From Lytechinus pictus (lineage: Eukaryota; Echinodermata; Echinoidea; Temnopleuroida; Toxopneustidae): a stretch of DNA of 64,000 nt. The position numbers and the translations under genes are program-made. Shown one piece after another: positions 36,801-50,400 of the stretch. The stretch spans positions 3,595,501 to 3,659,500 of the forward strand of contig NC_087252.1 of NCBI RefSeq assembly GCF_037042905.1. Direction: 5' to 3'. The notes under the pieces were generated by a model. It saw only the letters and a program-made list of their open reading frames with translations. It was not told the origin of the DNA and made no database searches. How positions within the stretch are numbered: the first letter of the stretch is position 1; the number at the start of each line of letters is the position of its first letter.

Positions 36801-38616
36801 TAATTTCCTTCAGCAAGGAATTCATCCACAGTGTGGTGCACTCGACCCAGGTGAGGTAAATGGGTACCGGCAGGAAGTAATTTCTCAAAAAAGCTGTGTG
36901 CACCGAATAGGTAGCCTAGCTTAGCCGGGTAATAATAGCAGGGCCCGTTGGGAGAACAGTTTTCGGAACTGAAGTGGCTACCCTGGGTAAATATACCTTT
37001 ATTATTATTTTTTTTTTTTTTAGCTTGGCGTTTACCTACAAAACGCTGTCCAGCCGAGTTCCTTCGGGAGTTACCATAAACAGAAACAGACAAAGAAGAA
37101 ATGAAGAATAGGTTCAGGATGGAAACCAAGTAAACTTACACTGCAGCAGGTGGGAACATCCTCAAAGTTTCGCAGACCACTTGATCCAGGTAAGGCATGG
37201 TGGCAACAGACTTATACCCGACGTCGTCACGAGAGGGCGTCATATTGTCAATCTCCTGGATAAGCTTTTCCTGGACCTCAGGGTTGGTGGCCAAAGAATA
37301 CGCGATGAAACCTAGGAGAGTGGTGGTAGTCTCGGAACCAGCGGTAAAGAAGATCAGGGCCTGTGAGGCGGGAAACGCATAATCTTAACATCATAATGGG
37401 TGTGATACATTCATTAAAGATGATAGCAAAGAAAGTTCATGAACTGAGCCCCGTCATAGAAAAGTATTTTCTAAAAATGATGTACATTCATCCATTCATT
37501 GTTTTCTTGAAAATTCAAGTTGCTTCCCTTTGTTTACAAAAGACCTTGTGCACATTTCATGCATTTCGCCATGACGTTAATAGATTTCCATACATTTGAA
37601 GTAGATCGGATCAATCGTATCTCTTTGTATTACGGGGCCCAGTTCTACATAACTGTCTAAACCTGGTCGTATGTACATGTAGTCCATGCTACATCGAGGA
37701 AGTTACAAATTCAACCATAGATTTGGGGTTCGAGTCATGTCATATCTATCGGATGGTGATATTAAAGGTGGCTTAAAAAGTGAGTGTGTGGTTGATACAC
37801 GCCTTTGAAAGTTCAGTTCAACATACACATTCTGTGCCTTTTTAAAAAATGTAGGTATTTTCTTGTAAGCAGCAGCAAAACTGTCATTGCCACTGCCAAG
37901 TACCGGTGACAGTAGGAAGCATGATGTTTCTTCTTGAGAAAAGAAAATTTGACTGGTTGGGTTTTCAACTCGAATCTCATTGCATCTGAAGTGCTTCATT
38001 TACTCTGATCTGATGGTGTCATGACGAAGGAAATATATGGATGAGGCATTTGAGGGATTAGGTTGCAATTTGAGGCTAATTCATTAGTTTCTCAAAAAAA
38101 TCATTCAGGCGAATCTTAATACCTCAGTCACACTCCGTCTACGGCTGCCGTACGGCGAGTCGAAAACAGCTTTTTTAATATTTTGTTGTAATGGCTACAT
38201 ATAGGCGGTTTGAATAAAAAATGAATAAACCGACTGTTTTCGACTCGCCTTACGGCCGCCGTAGAGCAAATGTGACTGAGGTATAATGAGCTTAACAATT
38301 AAGGGGAGGATTATGTTGCTCTGTCAGAAAATGAACAAGAGCGATTGTAAATGTTGTTGTTTTGGACTTTCTGTAAGACTGAACAAGGCGGAAGTAACTT
38401 ACCTGAGCCAATACATCATTGTCTGTCAGAGGCTTTTTCTTGCCCATACCCCTTGAGTGATACTGGGTATCGTGATGTTTGTCCAAATCAGCATGGATAT
38501 CGTCCTCATCCTCCTCCTCTTCGGGTTTGTAGACTTTATTGATGTTTTCCTGCTTCTGCGCATCGAGCAATAACTGCAGGAAGTCAACCCTCTGAAAGAA
38601 AAGTTTATTCAGTCTC

Positions 38617-38707
<91 letters not shown>

Positions 38708-39032
38708 TGCCTGTTTGTGGCATTTTTAATCTCCTCGGTTATTCTTTTATAGATTTTATCACTCTAAGAACCTTTAATGGACTGAATTGGCAAATCACAT
38801 TTTTATAACATGTTTGTAAACTCATTTATGTATTTCCTTAAATGTCGGTTTATTAAATCAAGAAAAGAAGAAGTTTAAATAAGCGTATAAATTCGAAGAA
38901 GCATAATGCAAGTCACATCGGGAAATATGACCACGTCATAGGTTTCGATTTCTTGTGATGATTGTGGGGGATGATCGGCGAGGGAGTGAAGCAAACGAGC
39001 AAGGGGAGGGCGTGAGAAGGGAGTATGCCTCC

Positions 39033-39068
<36 letters not shown>

Positions 39069-42000
39069 AGGGACTTTTCAAGAAATTGGCATGTGGAAAT
39101 TGCATTTTAGAGATTACTATAATCACTTTTTAGGCCATAATATTGTAGTCCATTTTAACTTTTAAATTACAAAACATTTTAAGGACTATTTGTAGTAAGC
39201 CAAGAAGACAATACATATTTCAACGATCAAATAATGCGAGCGCGGAGCGCGGACTGAAAATATTTGACATTCAAACATAAAAACTGGACATTCTTCACAT
39301 GCTTGTACAATGGCTTTTACATTTATCAAGAGTTTCAAGTGGTCTTTTTCTTGACGTTTCCCTTTCCTATTGAGATTTTTGTTTACACTTTTGGAGTTGG
39401 TTTTACAACCACTTGGTTAATCAAAGGTATTATACCGCATGGCTAAAAAAGAATCGCGTGTAAGTATTTCAGTCAGAAATCATGTTGATATATTTATTCT
39501 TTTACAAAAAAACCAAACCTTTGTATCGGACCCGGAGCTGATGTTTTTTCTCAAAGCGATGGATTTATTGTTGACCTCCTTAAAGAAATCAAGCACATCA
39601 CCAGGAATGAACATTCCAAGCCGGAAGCGAGTGAAAAGCCTTCCAAGCGGTGGGATTAAACCTTTCAAAGAGGAATTGGAAGTGATAGTACACGATAAAA
39701 ATTCTGAAATGAGCAATTGAAAGGTTGGAAGAGGGGCAACCCTTTTCATTTACCACTTTAAACGGTTGGATCAGAAACTCATAAGCATGGATACAACGTT
39801 TGGAAAAGGGTAATAAGTGCACTCCTCAAAAAATTCAATTGCTTATTTGACATTAAAGTTTAAGCGTTTTAGAAGTAAAATCGATGTTGCTTAAAATAGA
39901 ATGTATATATCTATTAAGAACCCTACTCGAATACTATTTTTTTGTTGTTTGTAATTTTGAATTGAAATGAATATTGTAACATATTAACTTAGAATTCTAT
40001 AAATAGAGATATGGTGAGGTTGTACAGTTGCCTTCAGCAATCAACGATTATTTTGACTACGAAGCACTGTATATAAGCAAACATAACGAAAAAATATCTA
40101 ATTAAGATGTGAAACAAGTTATGAACACGGTGAGTGCTTTCCATGTAGAGGCCAAACACTATGATTATCATAATAGTTTGTTGCTTGCTAGCTGGATTGC
40201 TGTTCTTCCCATTTAACTCTCGGGCGTTTTTTGTTATTTTCGTTTGTTCACATTTGTTCCACATAACGGTAGTTAGTGCATACGATACAGTGTGTTCAAA
40301 CAATGGATTATGCGAAGATGTGATTCAGATTGTTAAAATTCTCAAAGCTAACAGTGTCAAGATAGCTCCACACTGTAAACAGCTGTACACACTCAGTGTT
40401 CAATAAGTGGACGATGTGAAGATTTGACTCACACCATGCAGACTCTTTTTACACACTATGACCACAGTATGTGGCACGACACACTGGTACACTATGCAAC
40501 ACACTGTGACCACAACATGCTACACACTGTGTTCTTTCCAGAAAGGACGTTCACTGTCGTTCTCGGCTCTCAAATAATATAAATAATAAAAAAAAAAGTG
40601 ATTACTTCCAACGATGAAGAACGGATTGGTGAGGTCGAATTGGAAGGCCTTTTTTGCATTGGTCACGAAAGGACTGTTGGGATCTGACTGGGAATCGATG
40701 TTGAGACCAAACGCACAACTTCCAATGGTGTCCATCACGTAAGCTCCAAAGAGGCTACAGGAAATAGAAAATAGTAACCCACAGATTAACGAGCGTTGCA
40801 ATAATTACGTACATGTATGCCCAACGTCAATTAGTTTATAATAGGTAAGGGGTTTAGTGATTTAAAAATCGCATCTAGGTTATCCGCATGTCAAGCGTCA
40901 TTGACAGCATTGTGGAGACAATAAACGTTTAATTGATATTTCAGGCAATATACGGCTTAATGTTGCTTGATATATTACAAGTCAAAATGTTGTTCAAGTA
41001 AATAAAACTCAGTTGAATGATGATTAAAACTGCATTTTTGTATTCTCAGTGATTAAGGGGCGACAGTACTTATTTCACACGGTATACTTCTCGCTGATCA
41101 TAAGACAATAAGAAAGACCCAATTATTTTACAATTTGCTTCAAGTAAATCAAGAAAAGATGAATGACGTTTTTGTGTGTCTTGGAGAAGGTCAGCAAGAT
41201 CAGGGTTGAATTTCAGGATATAAATTACGCACACATTGCGCACAAGGTAGACTTATGTATAATCATGATAATCAATGATTACCTGTGTTCAATTTGACAA
41301 AAAGATGAACTTGGGTCATTCTTCGATTCAAATGCTTAATTGCTTTATCAAAGGAATTAAGTAGTTCCAGTGTTTTGTCGATTTAGAAAACACCACATTT
41401 TGGCAAACCCAGCTGCAGGACTGTTCACTGAAGTTGAGGAGTAAATAGACTTACTTTTGACATTCGATATATCCTTTCTCTTTTTGTTTCATTCCAATGT
41501 ATTTCACCAGATTGTCCGCGGCGCTATTGACAAGATTGGACATCTATATTGAAAGAGATTACACAAAATAATAGCCTTATATTTCGATGAATTGTATATG
41601 TTTACGTTGTTCTCCTACCTACGAAGTATAAATAGAATACACGGGTGCTAAAAATTTAATGACCCCCACCAGAAAAAAAATATATTTAAAAGTGTTCAGG
41701 TTTTGCCATCATTTAGTTATTTAATTGTGAAATCGGGTGATAATGCCATTCAATAAAGTTTGTTTCTTTGGGCTAACCGGATATTGTAGTGTTGTTGTCT
41801 ACATTCAACACTCAGCGGAAAGGGGTACATTTTCTTGTTGGGTTCACTAACTTTTTAGCACCTCGTAAATGTATGAAAAGAAGAACACGTTTTAGCCTTA
41901 AATTACATGCCACCTGGAAATTACACAAAATAACTAAACGTCAGTTAGACCAACTGGTTGTAAATGAAATAAGATTAGATTAAGCGAAAGGCAGACAACG

Positions 42001-44431
42001 TGGTGTAGACCAAATTTGTGACAATTTAACACGTGACCTACCTACCTGTTTCATTTTAGCACCGCTGAATGTCGGGGTTAGGATATTTCTTATTTCCTTC
42101 CAGCGCTCGCCCTCAACGATGGAAACCATGCCTCGGAGTTCCTCTGGAATTGACGGAAAGGTCTTAGTGAGGAAGGATGAGAAGATGACAAGAAAGGATA
42201 ATATTAACAAAATATCCATAAGTTGATTCTGCGCGATTCGTCTGTTTTAATTGTATTTATAATTTTTATTACTATTATTATTATTATTATCATTATTATG
42301 ATTATTATTATGATTATATATTATCATCATCATTATTATAATCATCATCATTAGTATTCTCATTATCGTCATTATTATCTTCATCATTATTAGTATCATT
42401 ATCATCGCCATCATCATTATTGTTGTCATTTATTAGTATTCCAACTCGCCACTGCAGGCTAGTGGCTCACCCAACCTCCTTCCTTCCCCGAACCCAACAA
42501 GCCTAGGCCACGTTTCATAAAGACTTACAACCATTGTAACTTTGCCGTTAAGGCAAAACTATGAAAACCAATCAAAATCAAGGTTTCTCTGGTAGTTGCG
42601 AAAATAGCAAAGTTACGATAGTTGTAACGCATTATGAAATGGGCACCTGGACTAGAATGCAAACCCATTCCCGATACCCGGACTTTTCGCATTTACTACG
42701 GAGACACTCTCTACAACGCACCAATCCCTTTAAAAATGCAAGTCAAATCACAATGGAGAGCTGAGGGGCCAAAAGTTGGTGGACAGCAGCGGAATATGTT
42801 GATTCTGGATAACGACATATTTGCAATTGTTCGTCCGGTGCAAATCTTTGGAAGATCTTCTGTCCCAGTGTACCGATTTTCGACAAAGACCTGTCGGCTC
42901 TCAATAGTGATTTAAATCGCATTTTCAGAGGAATCGGATGTGCTGTAGACAGTGTCTCCGTAGTTAATGCGAAAACTCCCTACTTACAACTCTATTGTGG
43001 AAGTTATTGAAGCTTTTGACCAGAAGGTGCCGGAGAATCTCTGGATCAGCGATAACAATGGCGGGGGTGCTGAATGCGTATGTCCTGTACGACAAATTGG
43101 ACAACAACAACATCATTTTGATTAGGTATTTTAATATTTTTTGAAGGGTGGGACTTTTATTAAAAACGTGTCCACCATGCGAGATTTTCATGAAATAACT
43201 TTGATGTTTTATCCGACAGTTGCCACAGGAACTGAGCTTCTCAGCTCATCAAATACAAGGAAAGTGGTCAGTTCGGACAGCTTGTCAGACAACAGATATT
43301 GACGGAAAACTCTCCTGGTGTCAAGTTGGCTTTAGCAATTCCAGAAGGAAGAGAATAATAAACTTATTTTGGTGGGTTTTTTCATGACCGCTAATTTCAT
43401 TTTAATTGTTTTGTTAATTGAAAGAATAAGAAATTAGTATGACATAAACTGAAAGTTTTTAAATGAAGATTTGGCGAAAATTCATCAAAAAAGTTATGGA
43501 TTTTTTATCATAACTTTGTATCTTAATAAGAAATTTATTGTTGTGTTTTGGGGGCTTTTAAAATCGAATTCAGTATGTTCACAGTGATAGGTCTATCATG
43601 GAAATCATTACTCTTCACTTACCCGTACACCTTTCCATACTTTTTCCCCCACTTCTCGAAATTGTGAGGAATTGGCTATATAAAAAAGATGGATATGAAA
43701 TATTAACATTAGCAAGTATCACCCATCCCACATGAGCTAACCGCCTCTACCGTAAGACACACTTATACCATGTATACTTGTAGGCTAAATATCGTCCGAG
43801 TACCGTGGACTTTAACATCTGAAATTCTAACGCCAAGCGTGGACCTGCGTAGATAAAATTTCACTGCTAAATGCAGACAACTCCTATGTATAAAATGTCA
43901 CTCACTTACCGTTTGCTTACCCCTGTACTGCGACATTTTTTTAGGGGGGTCGGGGTTTCATTTTCACTTTATTTACACGCATGCGCAGTCTATTTACCTT
44001 TACAACAGCTTTGGCAACTCTGTTGTACATGTATAATTTCTCCATGCGTGTACTGTATCTAGGCAATAGCTTTGATCTAACTGAGGCATAGCGCTTGTCA
44101 TTGTTCAAAAAACACCTACACCCGATAAAGGAAAGTATAATTGGTATAGTGTCGAAAATCTGTTTATCTGACGGTCAATCGGATCGAGGTCGCCCTTGCC
44201 ACTAACCCGTCTCTGTGGTCTAGTGGTTAAGGCACCGGCGTTCAAAGCTGGGGGTCCGGGTTCGATTCCCGGCAGAGACATTCTTTCTGCATCACCAATT
44301 ATTCCAAAGGGCAGATAGCTATTGGGAACCTTGATTTAAGCTATGCCTACCATTGTTCTCTTCATCCATTTCTTTCACAACATATTTAGATAAAAGCTAT
44401 TGTACTGTACATGTATAATTTCTCACAGAGG

Positions 44432-44466
<35 letters not shown>

Positions 44467-47400
44467 GGGTGTGTGTGTGTATGTATACACAACAAAAAAA
44501 GTAAGTCCCCCCTAAATCAAATTGCTGTAACTTTTGAACGGAATTATTTTGAGATATGATATTTCGTAGGTGGTTTTTTACACTCATTAAGCAACCTCTG
44601 GGGAAAAATGAGATTGATCAGTTGAGTCATGCATGAGTAATTAAAGATTGAATTAAAAATGACAATTTTTGAAAGTCACAAGAGTCGTTTTTTCAGATTG
44701 TGCAAATACAAAGCTGGGCAAAAGTTGTTTTTAGGTGAATTTTATGGTGTTAATGCTGTTTTACTATCCATCATTTAGCCACTCCACACACAATTTTGAT
44801 ATCGTATGTTCATGGTTGAGTGAGCACAATAATGCACGGGCCGCGGGGGGGGGGGCTCAGCCCCCACTTTTTTCCAAAAGCATGTACGAAAATGTAAAAA
44901 TGACCATACGATTGTGATTTTTTGCATGGTCAGCCCCCCCCCCCCCCCCCCCACTTTGAAAACCGTTCCGCGGCCCCTGTATAGTGACGTATCATCAAAA
45001 GGGTTTATAGTAGTATCCTCTACAACTTGTTAGATCATGTTAAAATTTGAAAATGTTGGTGGCTCCCCCGATTATAGGCCCCTCCCCCATTTTAAAATTC
45101 TGGATCCACCACTGATTTGTCCATAAATTAAACTGATCATGAGAATTTGTAAGAAAAATACATTTATGCAGTATAAAGAGTATTCATTCCTAAGTTTTCG
45201 AATGTGCTCGCTCAACCATGAAAATTTTAAAACTTCGGAAAGTGTGTGGTGATAGAAATGATGGATGATAAAAACAACAGCAATTAAAGTCACATTTGAA
45301 ACCGAATTTGCCCCCAATATTCACTTTATTACCATTTAAAATGGGTCTGTGACATTGAAAATACCCAACTTCCCACTTTGATGTGTGCTCACTCATCCAT
45401 AAATAAACAAATCGATTTCATTTTTGCACAGAATTCTGCCCATAGGTTGATCAACATTACTGCCAAATGACATTGCTAAAGACAGCCTTGAAAAAAGTTC
45501 CACCACATTGAATAGGGGGTTACTTATTCTTAATTATATGCACCCATAGTGTACACAAGTCTATGAGAGAGGAAGTCATCATTTTAACAAATATGAAATG
45601 AGGGTTTGTTTCATGGACGGTTTTTGTTACTTCTGCCAACAGTTATTTCATGAAACTTCGCACATGGCTGCAGTGTAACACTATCCAAAATGTGCGCACA
45701 CCAAAATAACCATTTGATACGGCACAGAGTGGGGCCAGGGCCTTGAACTTTCTTCTCATTTGCATAATTTTCGAATATTGTGTGCTCACTGATGCATTAA
45801 ACATCGGGATTTTCATAAAAATCAAATCAAATGAACCATGCAAGGAGGTTTGTAATAGATATCCATAGTTACAAATTGCATTTTTTCCAATAACGTAAAA
45901 AAAAAGCTAATCACATTCCAAATGTTCATTCAAGTGTGAATGTTTAATTTAACGCCTTTGAATCATTGAAGCATGTTTATTGGTCATGAACATAACGAAA
46001 AAGTTGAGAAAAGATCATTTTCAGTTACCAAAATGAAACAATACTTGCCTATGATATTTGAAAATCGTATCTTTTGTTTTCAATAAATGTTCATTGAACC
46101 GTGAAACAATGAATATTATTGAAGATACTCTTCCCAAAAATAACTGTCATCATATTCTATCATTTTTATTGATAGAAATGTGTAAAAATCCAATTATAGC
46201 AAATTTGGACTTGTGTTCATTCAACCGTGAAATTTAGCCAGAAAAGTTGTATCGTCTTTTAGAAAGTACCTTTTACAAGCCTTCTGACTATTTTTCATGA
46301 TGAGAATGTGGAATTAGTTCCAATAAAAATGGAATCAAAGTCATGATATTTGGCGTGTGACTTTTGAAAAGTGACATTTTTGCCTTCTGACGGTGCTCAC
46401 TGAAGCATGACATAAAATACTCCATAACATTTACTCAGAGGGTAGCCTATAAAATTACCTACACGCTCATGTAAAAATATATTAAAAACTCGCATTGGTT
46501 CGGAAATTATTGATGTTTGTTTAAGGGGGGACTTACTTGTTTTGTTGTGTATATATCCAGTCTTACAAAGAGTTGTGATTGATCAAAAAACGTAAATTAT
46601 ATGGAAATCCCTCATCATAATCATCATTTTCCCAGTGGACAGCGATGAATGCATGAGTGTCCATCATATCTAGAAGTTTCTTTGAACAAACATGCATTTT
46701 AGATGTTGACACAGCTGGCTTTCCATAGTTGTGATTGATCGAATCAATCTTAACTTTTTGCAAGATGGGACCCAGACCTACCGATGTAAAGATTGGATTT
46801 CCAAACAGAGGAAGAGCAGGTTCGTAAGGCACTCCTCGCCTCTTCCAATAGCTGTGTGTCCAGAAGGTGGTGTACCTGGTCACAAATCAAAATTAATAAT
46901 ATAACGATAATTAAAAAAACTGACACTGATGGTCCTGGTGACGATGATGATGATGATGATGATGTGGATGATGAAAGATGATGATGATGATAAATGATGA
47001 CGATGGTAATGAATTGGCCAGGTACTAGTTTAATGGATCAGATCAATTTAAATATATGAATATGACTAGTGGCATTAATAAGCCATGCATCCTAATGGCA
47101 TTTATGTAGCAATATACATTGAGCCATCTGAACAAATTCATATTGATAATTATAATAATAATAATAATAATAACAACAATGATAATAATAATAATAACAA
47201 TATATATGAACTATATAGGGTCTTTTCCATTTTGATTAAATGTTCAAGGCGCTTGAAAAACAGCAAAAGCAAAAAGTAAAAATTAAGTACAAGGAAAAGT
47301 AAATTACAATAGAGGAAAATGTATGTCTTCAAACCTAGTACCTGCTGGTGTACAAATACAATTCATGTCGAATTCCGTATTTGGACATTTGTTTTAATTA

Positions 47401-50400
47401 TCATACTCTGCGGTCATAAAAATGCTGGAATGCACTCGGAAGATTCGATAACGTGACACTCTGATATTCTTCTGTTATCATTCATTCCATGACGATAGAT
47501 ATGTCAAAGCGAACCATAGATCACCTAGCAAAGCCCTGAATATTGTCGTACTTTGGTCTAGCTCCCAACTCTTCTGTATTTACCCCCCCCCCCATCACCA
47601 TCCCCAACTGCCTGTCGACGTTTTCATGTCTGGACGCAGCACGCAGGTGCGTAGCAATTAACTGTTTGGAAAGTGACCCCACCCATACCAGCCTCCAACA
47701 ACTCCCCAGATTATGACACAAAGTAAAACAATTTTTTAAATTTACACATTGTTTTTAAACATGTTAAACCTTACAGTAGTTGTTTATCAGATTAAATGTC
47801 AATGTTTAGCGCATGGAAGAATAGATATTAAGATTTTAAACACATGTTTTAACTGTGATTCATTACGGTAAAAGTTCATATAGTAAAGAGTGTTGTATAA
47901 GAATAAATGTAAAGCATCAATTATTGTATAAATACATATCTACGGATTCAGGTCACTTCTGTGTTGGGCTTGGATCCTGAACTGGACGGCCTTTATTAAT
48001 GCACGAGATTTCCTTGGCAATGCCAGGAAATCCCTATTGATTTCATTCAACAAAGGGGATTTACCAGAGGAATATCAAAACATTGATATCGTTAAAGGGG
48101 TACTCCTGGCTGAATATCCAGATATAATGCATGTACAATTTATGGTCAAAATGCAGAAGATCTCATTTACATCATATAACAAAATAGCAAAGTTATTAAA
48201 TTCTAAATGTTGTTAAAACTTTAAGAAAAAGAAAACAATCAATATAGTTTATTAAGTTATCACATCTCACTGATATTGTTCATATTTTCGCCTTTTAACC
48301 CTAAAAAGACTGGGGAGGGGGGCTGATTCAGCCCCCCCCCCCCCCTCAACATTTTCGCGATGAATCAGCCGCTCGAAATATTTTGACCGCGTCGCTCGCT
48401 GACTTTTTACTTTCAAGTCTCGCGCAACTTTTGAGACGAGAATTGTGACCCCCAGGTACGCGGTTTCGAAATTACGCAACATTTTGTAAGTGCGTGCAGT
48501 CCCAAAATTACTCAAAAACGTGAATTTGTGTACAAATCCAATGCAAATAGTGTTTTAGCCAAAATTCATAAAATGTATCATTATTTTTGCTTTTACTGCT
48601 TAAAATCAATTGATTTTATCTTGTTTATGGTCAAAATAATGTCCCCGACAATTTCCATTGAAAAAACAATCCAAAAAAAAAGTCGAAAAACAAAGAAATA
48701 CATAAGAAATTTAGAAAACAATAGAATACATAAGAAAATAAATGTGATATTGAAATTTTTGAAAAATAAATTTGATCAGATGCCTATCTAGAGTATGTGG
48801 AACAAAAATTAGCTTTTAGGGGCATTATTTTATTAATTAGAGCAAACTTATGATTTTACGCATAAATTAGCATAATTAATGAGCAATGAGATTTTTCGCA
48901 GAATTTGATATTATAGTTTTGTAGATAATGCCATGGGTAACGCGCTTGCCAATTTTCGTCGCGATCGCGCGATCGACGGCCGAGATCATAAGGGGGGTGA
49001 ATCCGCCCCCCCCCCCCCCCCCGTCTTCTTAGGCGTCGAAGAGCTAAAGTTTGATGACATTGGAGGCCTATTGTCCTTTTCCCACAGCAGCAAATGCACG
49101 ACTACCCAGGCACAAAGACCATTATGTCAAAGGTCCAAATGATTATCATAAACATATTTATTATACCAGTGTAAACAGTGCACAATGGCGCAACACAACG
49201 GGTCCTCAAGACCTAATCAAATAACATATTGCAGCGTAAAACGCATTTGAACATGTTGAAACACTACTTGTAACCTTTGCTAACAAATGTCATATACACT
49301 GCAAAAACATCGGTGTCAATTTAACACCATCCGATATCTTTATCGGAAAACACCAGCGAAGTTTTGGAATAACATGAGTTTATAATCAAACCGATATTGT
49401 TCTAACACTCATCGGTGTTGCTTGAATTCATATCTGGTGTTAGCCTAGAGCCAATCCGGTGTTGTTTCAACATCTCTCTGGTGTTTTCCGATATAGGTAC
49501 CAGACTGGTGTTAAATTAACATTCCGGCAGGGCCTTGGGAACGATTTTTCAATAGGGGATGCTGGTTGAAAGAAAAAATTGACAATTTCTACTTTATAAA
49601 ACACCTATCTGATTTCCAGGGGGGTGCTTCCACTGGTATATAACACGCCCAGCACCCCCGCTCCCCAGGGCCATGAGGGGAAGCGGCTTAGGGTTGGGAA
49701 CCATTGACACCCTTCCCTTACGATTACTCATAATCATGGTCGTGATGGAAAAATGCATCTTCTCTATTTGTATACAGCAACAAAATAGAGAGAAAAAAAT
49801 TGTATTAGGTTGGACAATTTTTCCCGGTCTGGAAATTCAACCATTTCTGATATCATCATAAACCATTAGGTCTCGGAACTCTCCACAGATTGCTTCAACC
49901 ATTTTCCCATCTATTCAATGAAAATCAAGCGGTACTCTTGGGGAAAACAATAATATATCTATCAAAATCGATGAAATTCAGGTACTGGAAATATCTATTT
50001 TAATAACATTTACAAAGGTTTACTGGGTGAAAAATCAATAGTACCAGTTCGGATTGAATGTACATCTTCAAAGACATAGTACTCAACATAATAATGCGAT
50101 GAATAAGAGTGGGAAAAGAGTTGCTCTTTCAAGTGTAAAGGACCTCGGAAAACTTGATCAATTGAAGGAATGAGACAACAATATCAATCAAATTCACTGA
50201 ACTGTAATACTTGGTCTGCTTGAGCACACAGGCGAATTCCTGTTTACTATTTGCTTTAAATTGCACTATTAAATATACGATTTGTTTTTAATAACGTTAA
50301 TCACTAGAACTTGGTTCTTATTTTATTGAATATTTGTATAAAATTACATTCATTACTTACACGTAATACTTTTCACTTGTTTTGAAGTGTGACAATTTAC

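Noticed and set aside
48528-48791. 87-aa Lys/Ile-rich plus-strand reading frame
   Set aside because: A-rich intronic repeat sequence without domain or neighbouring exons.
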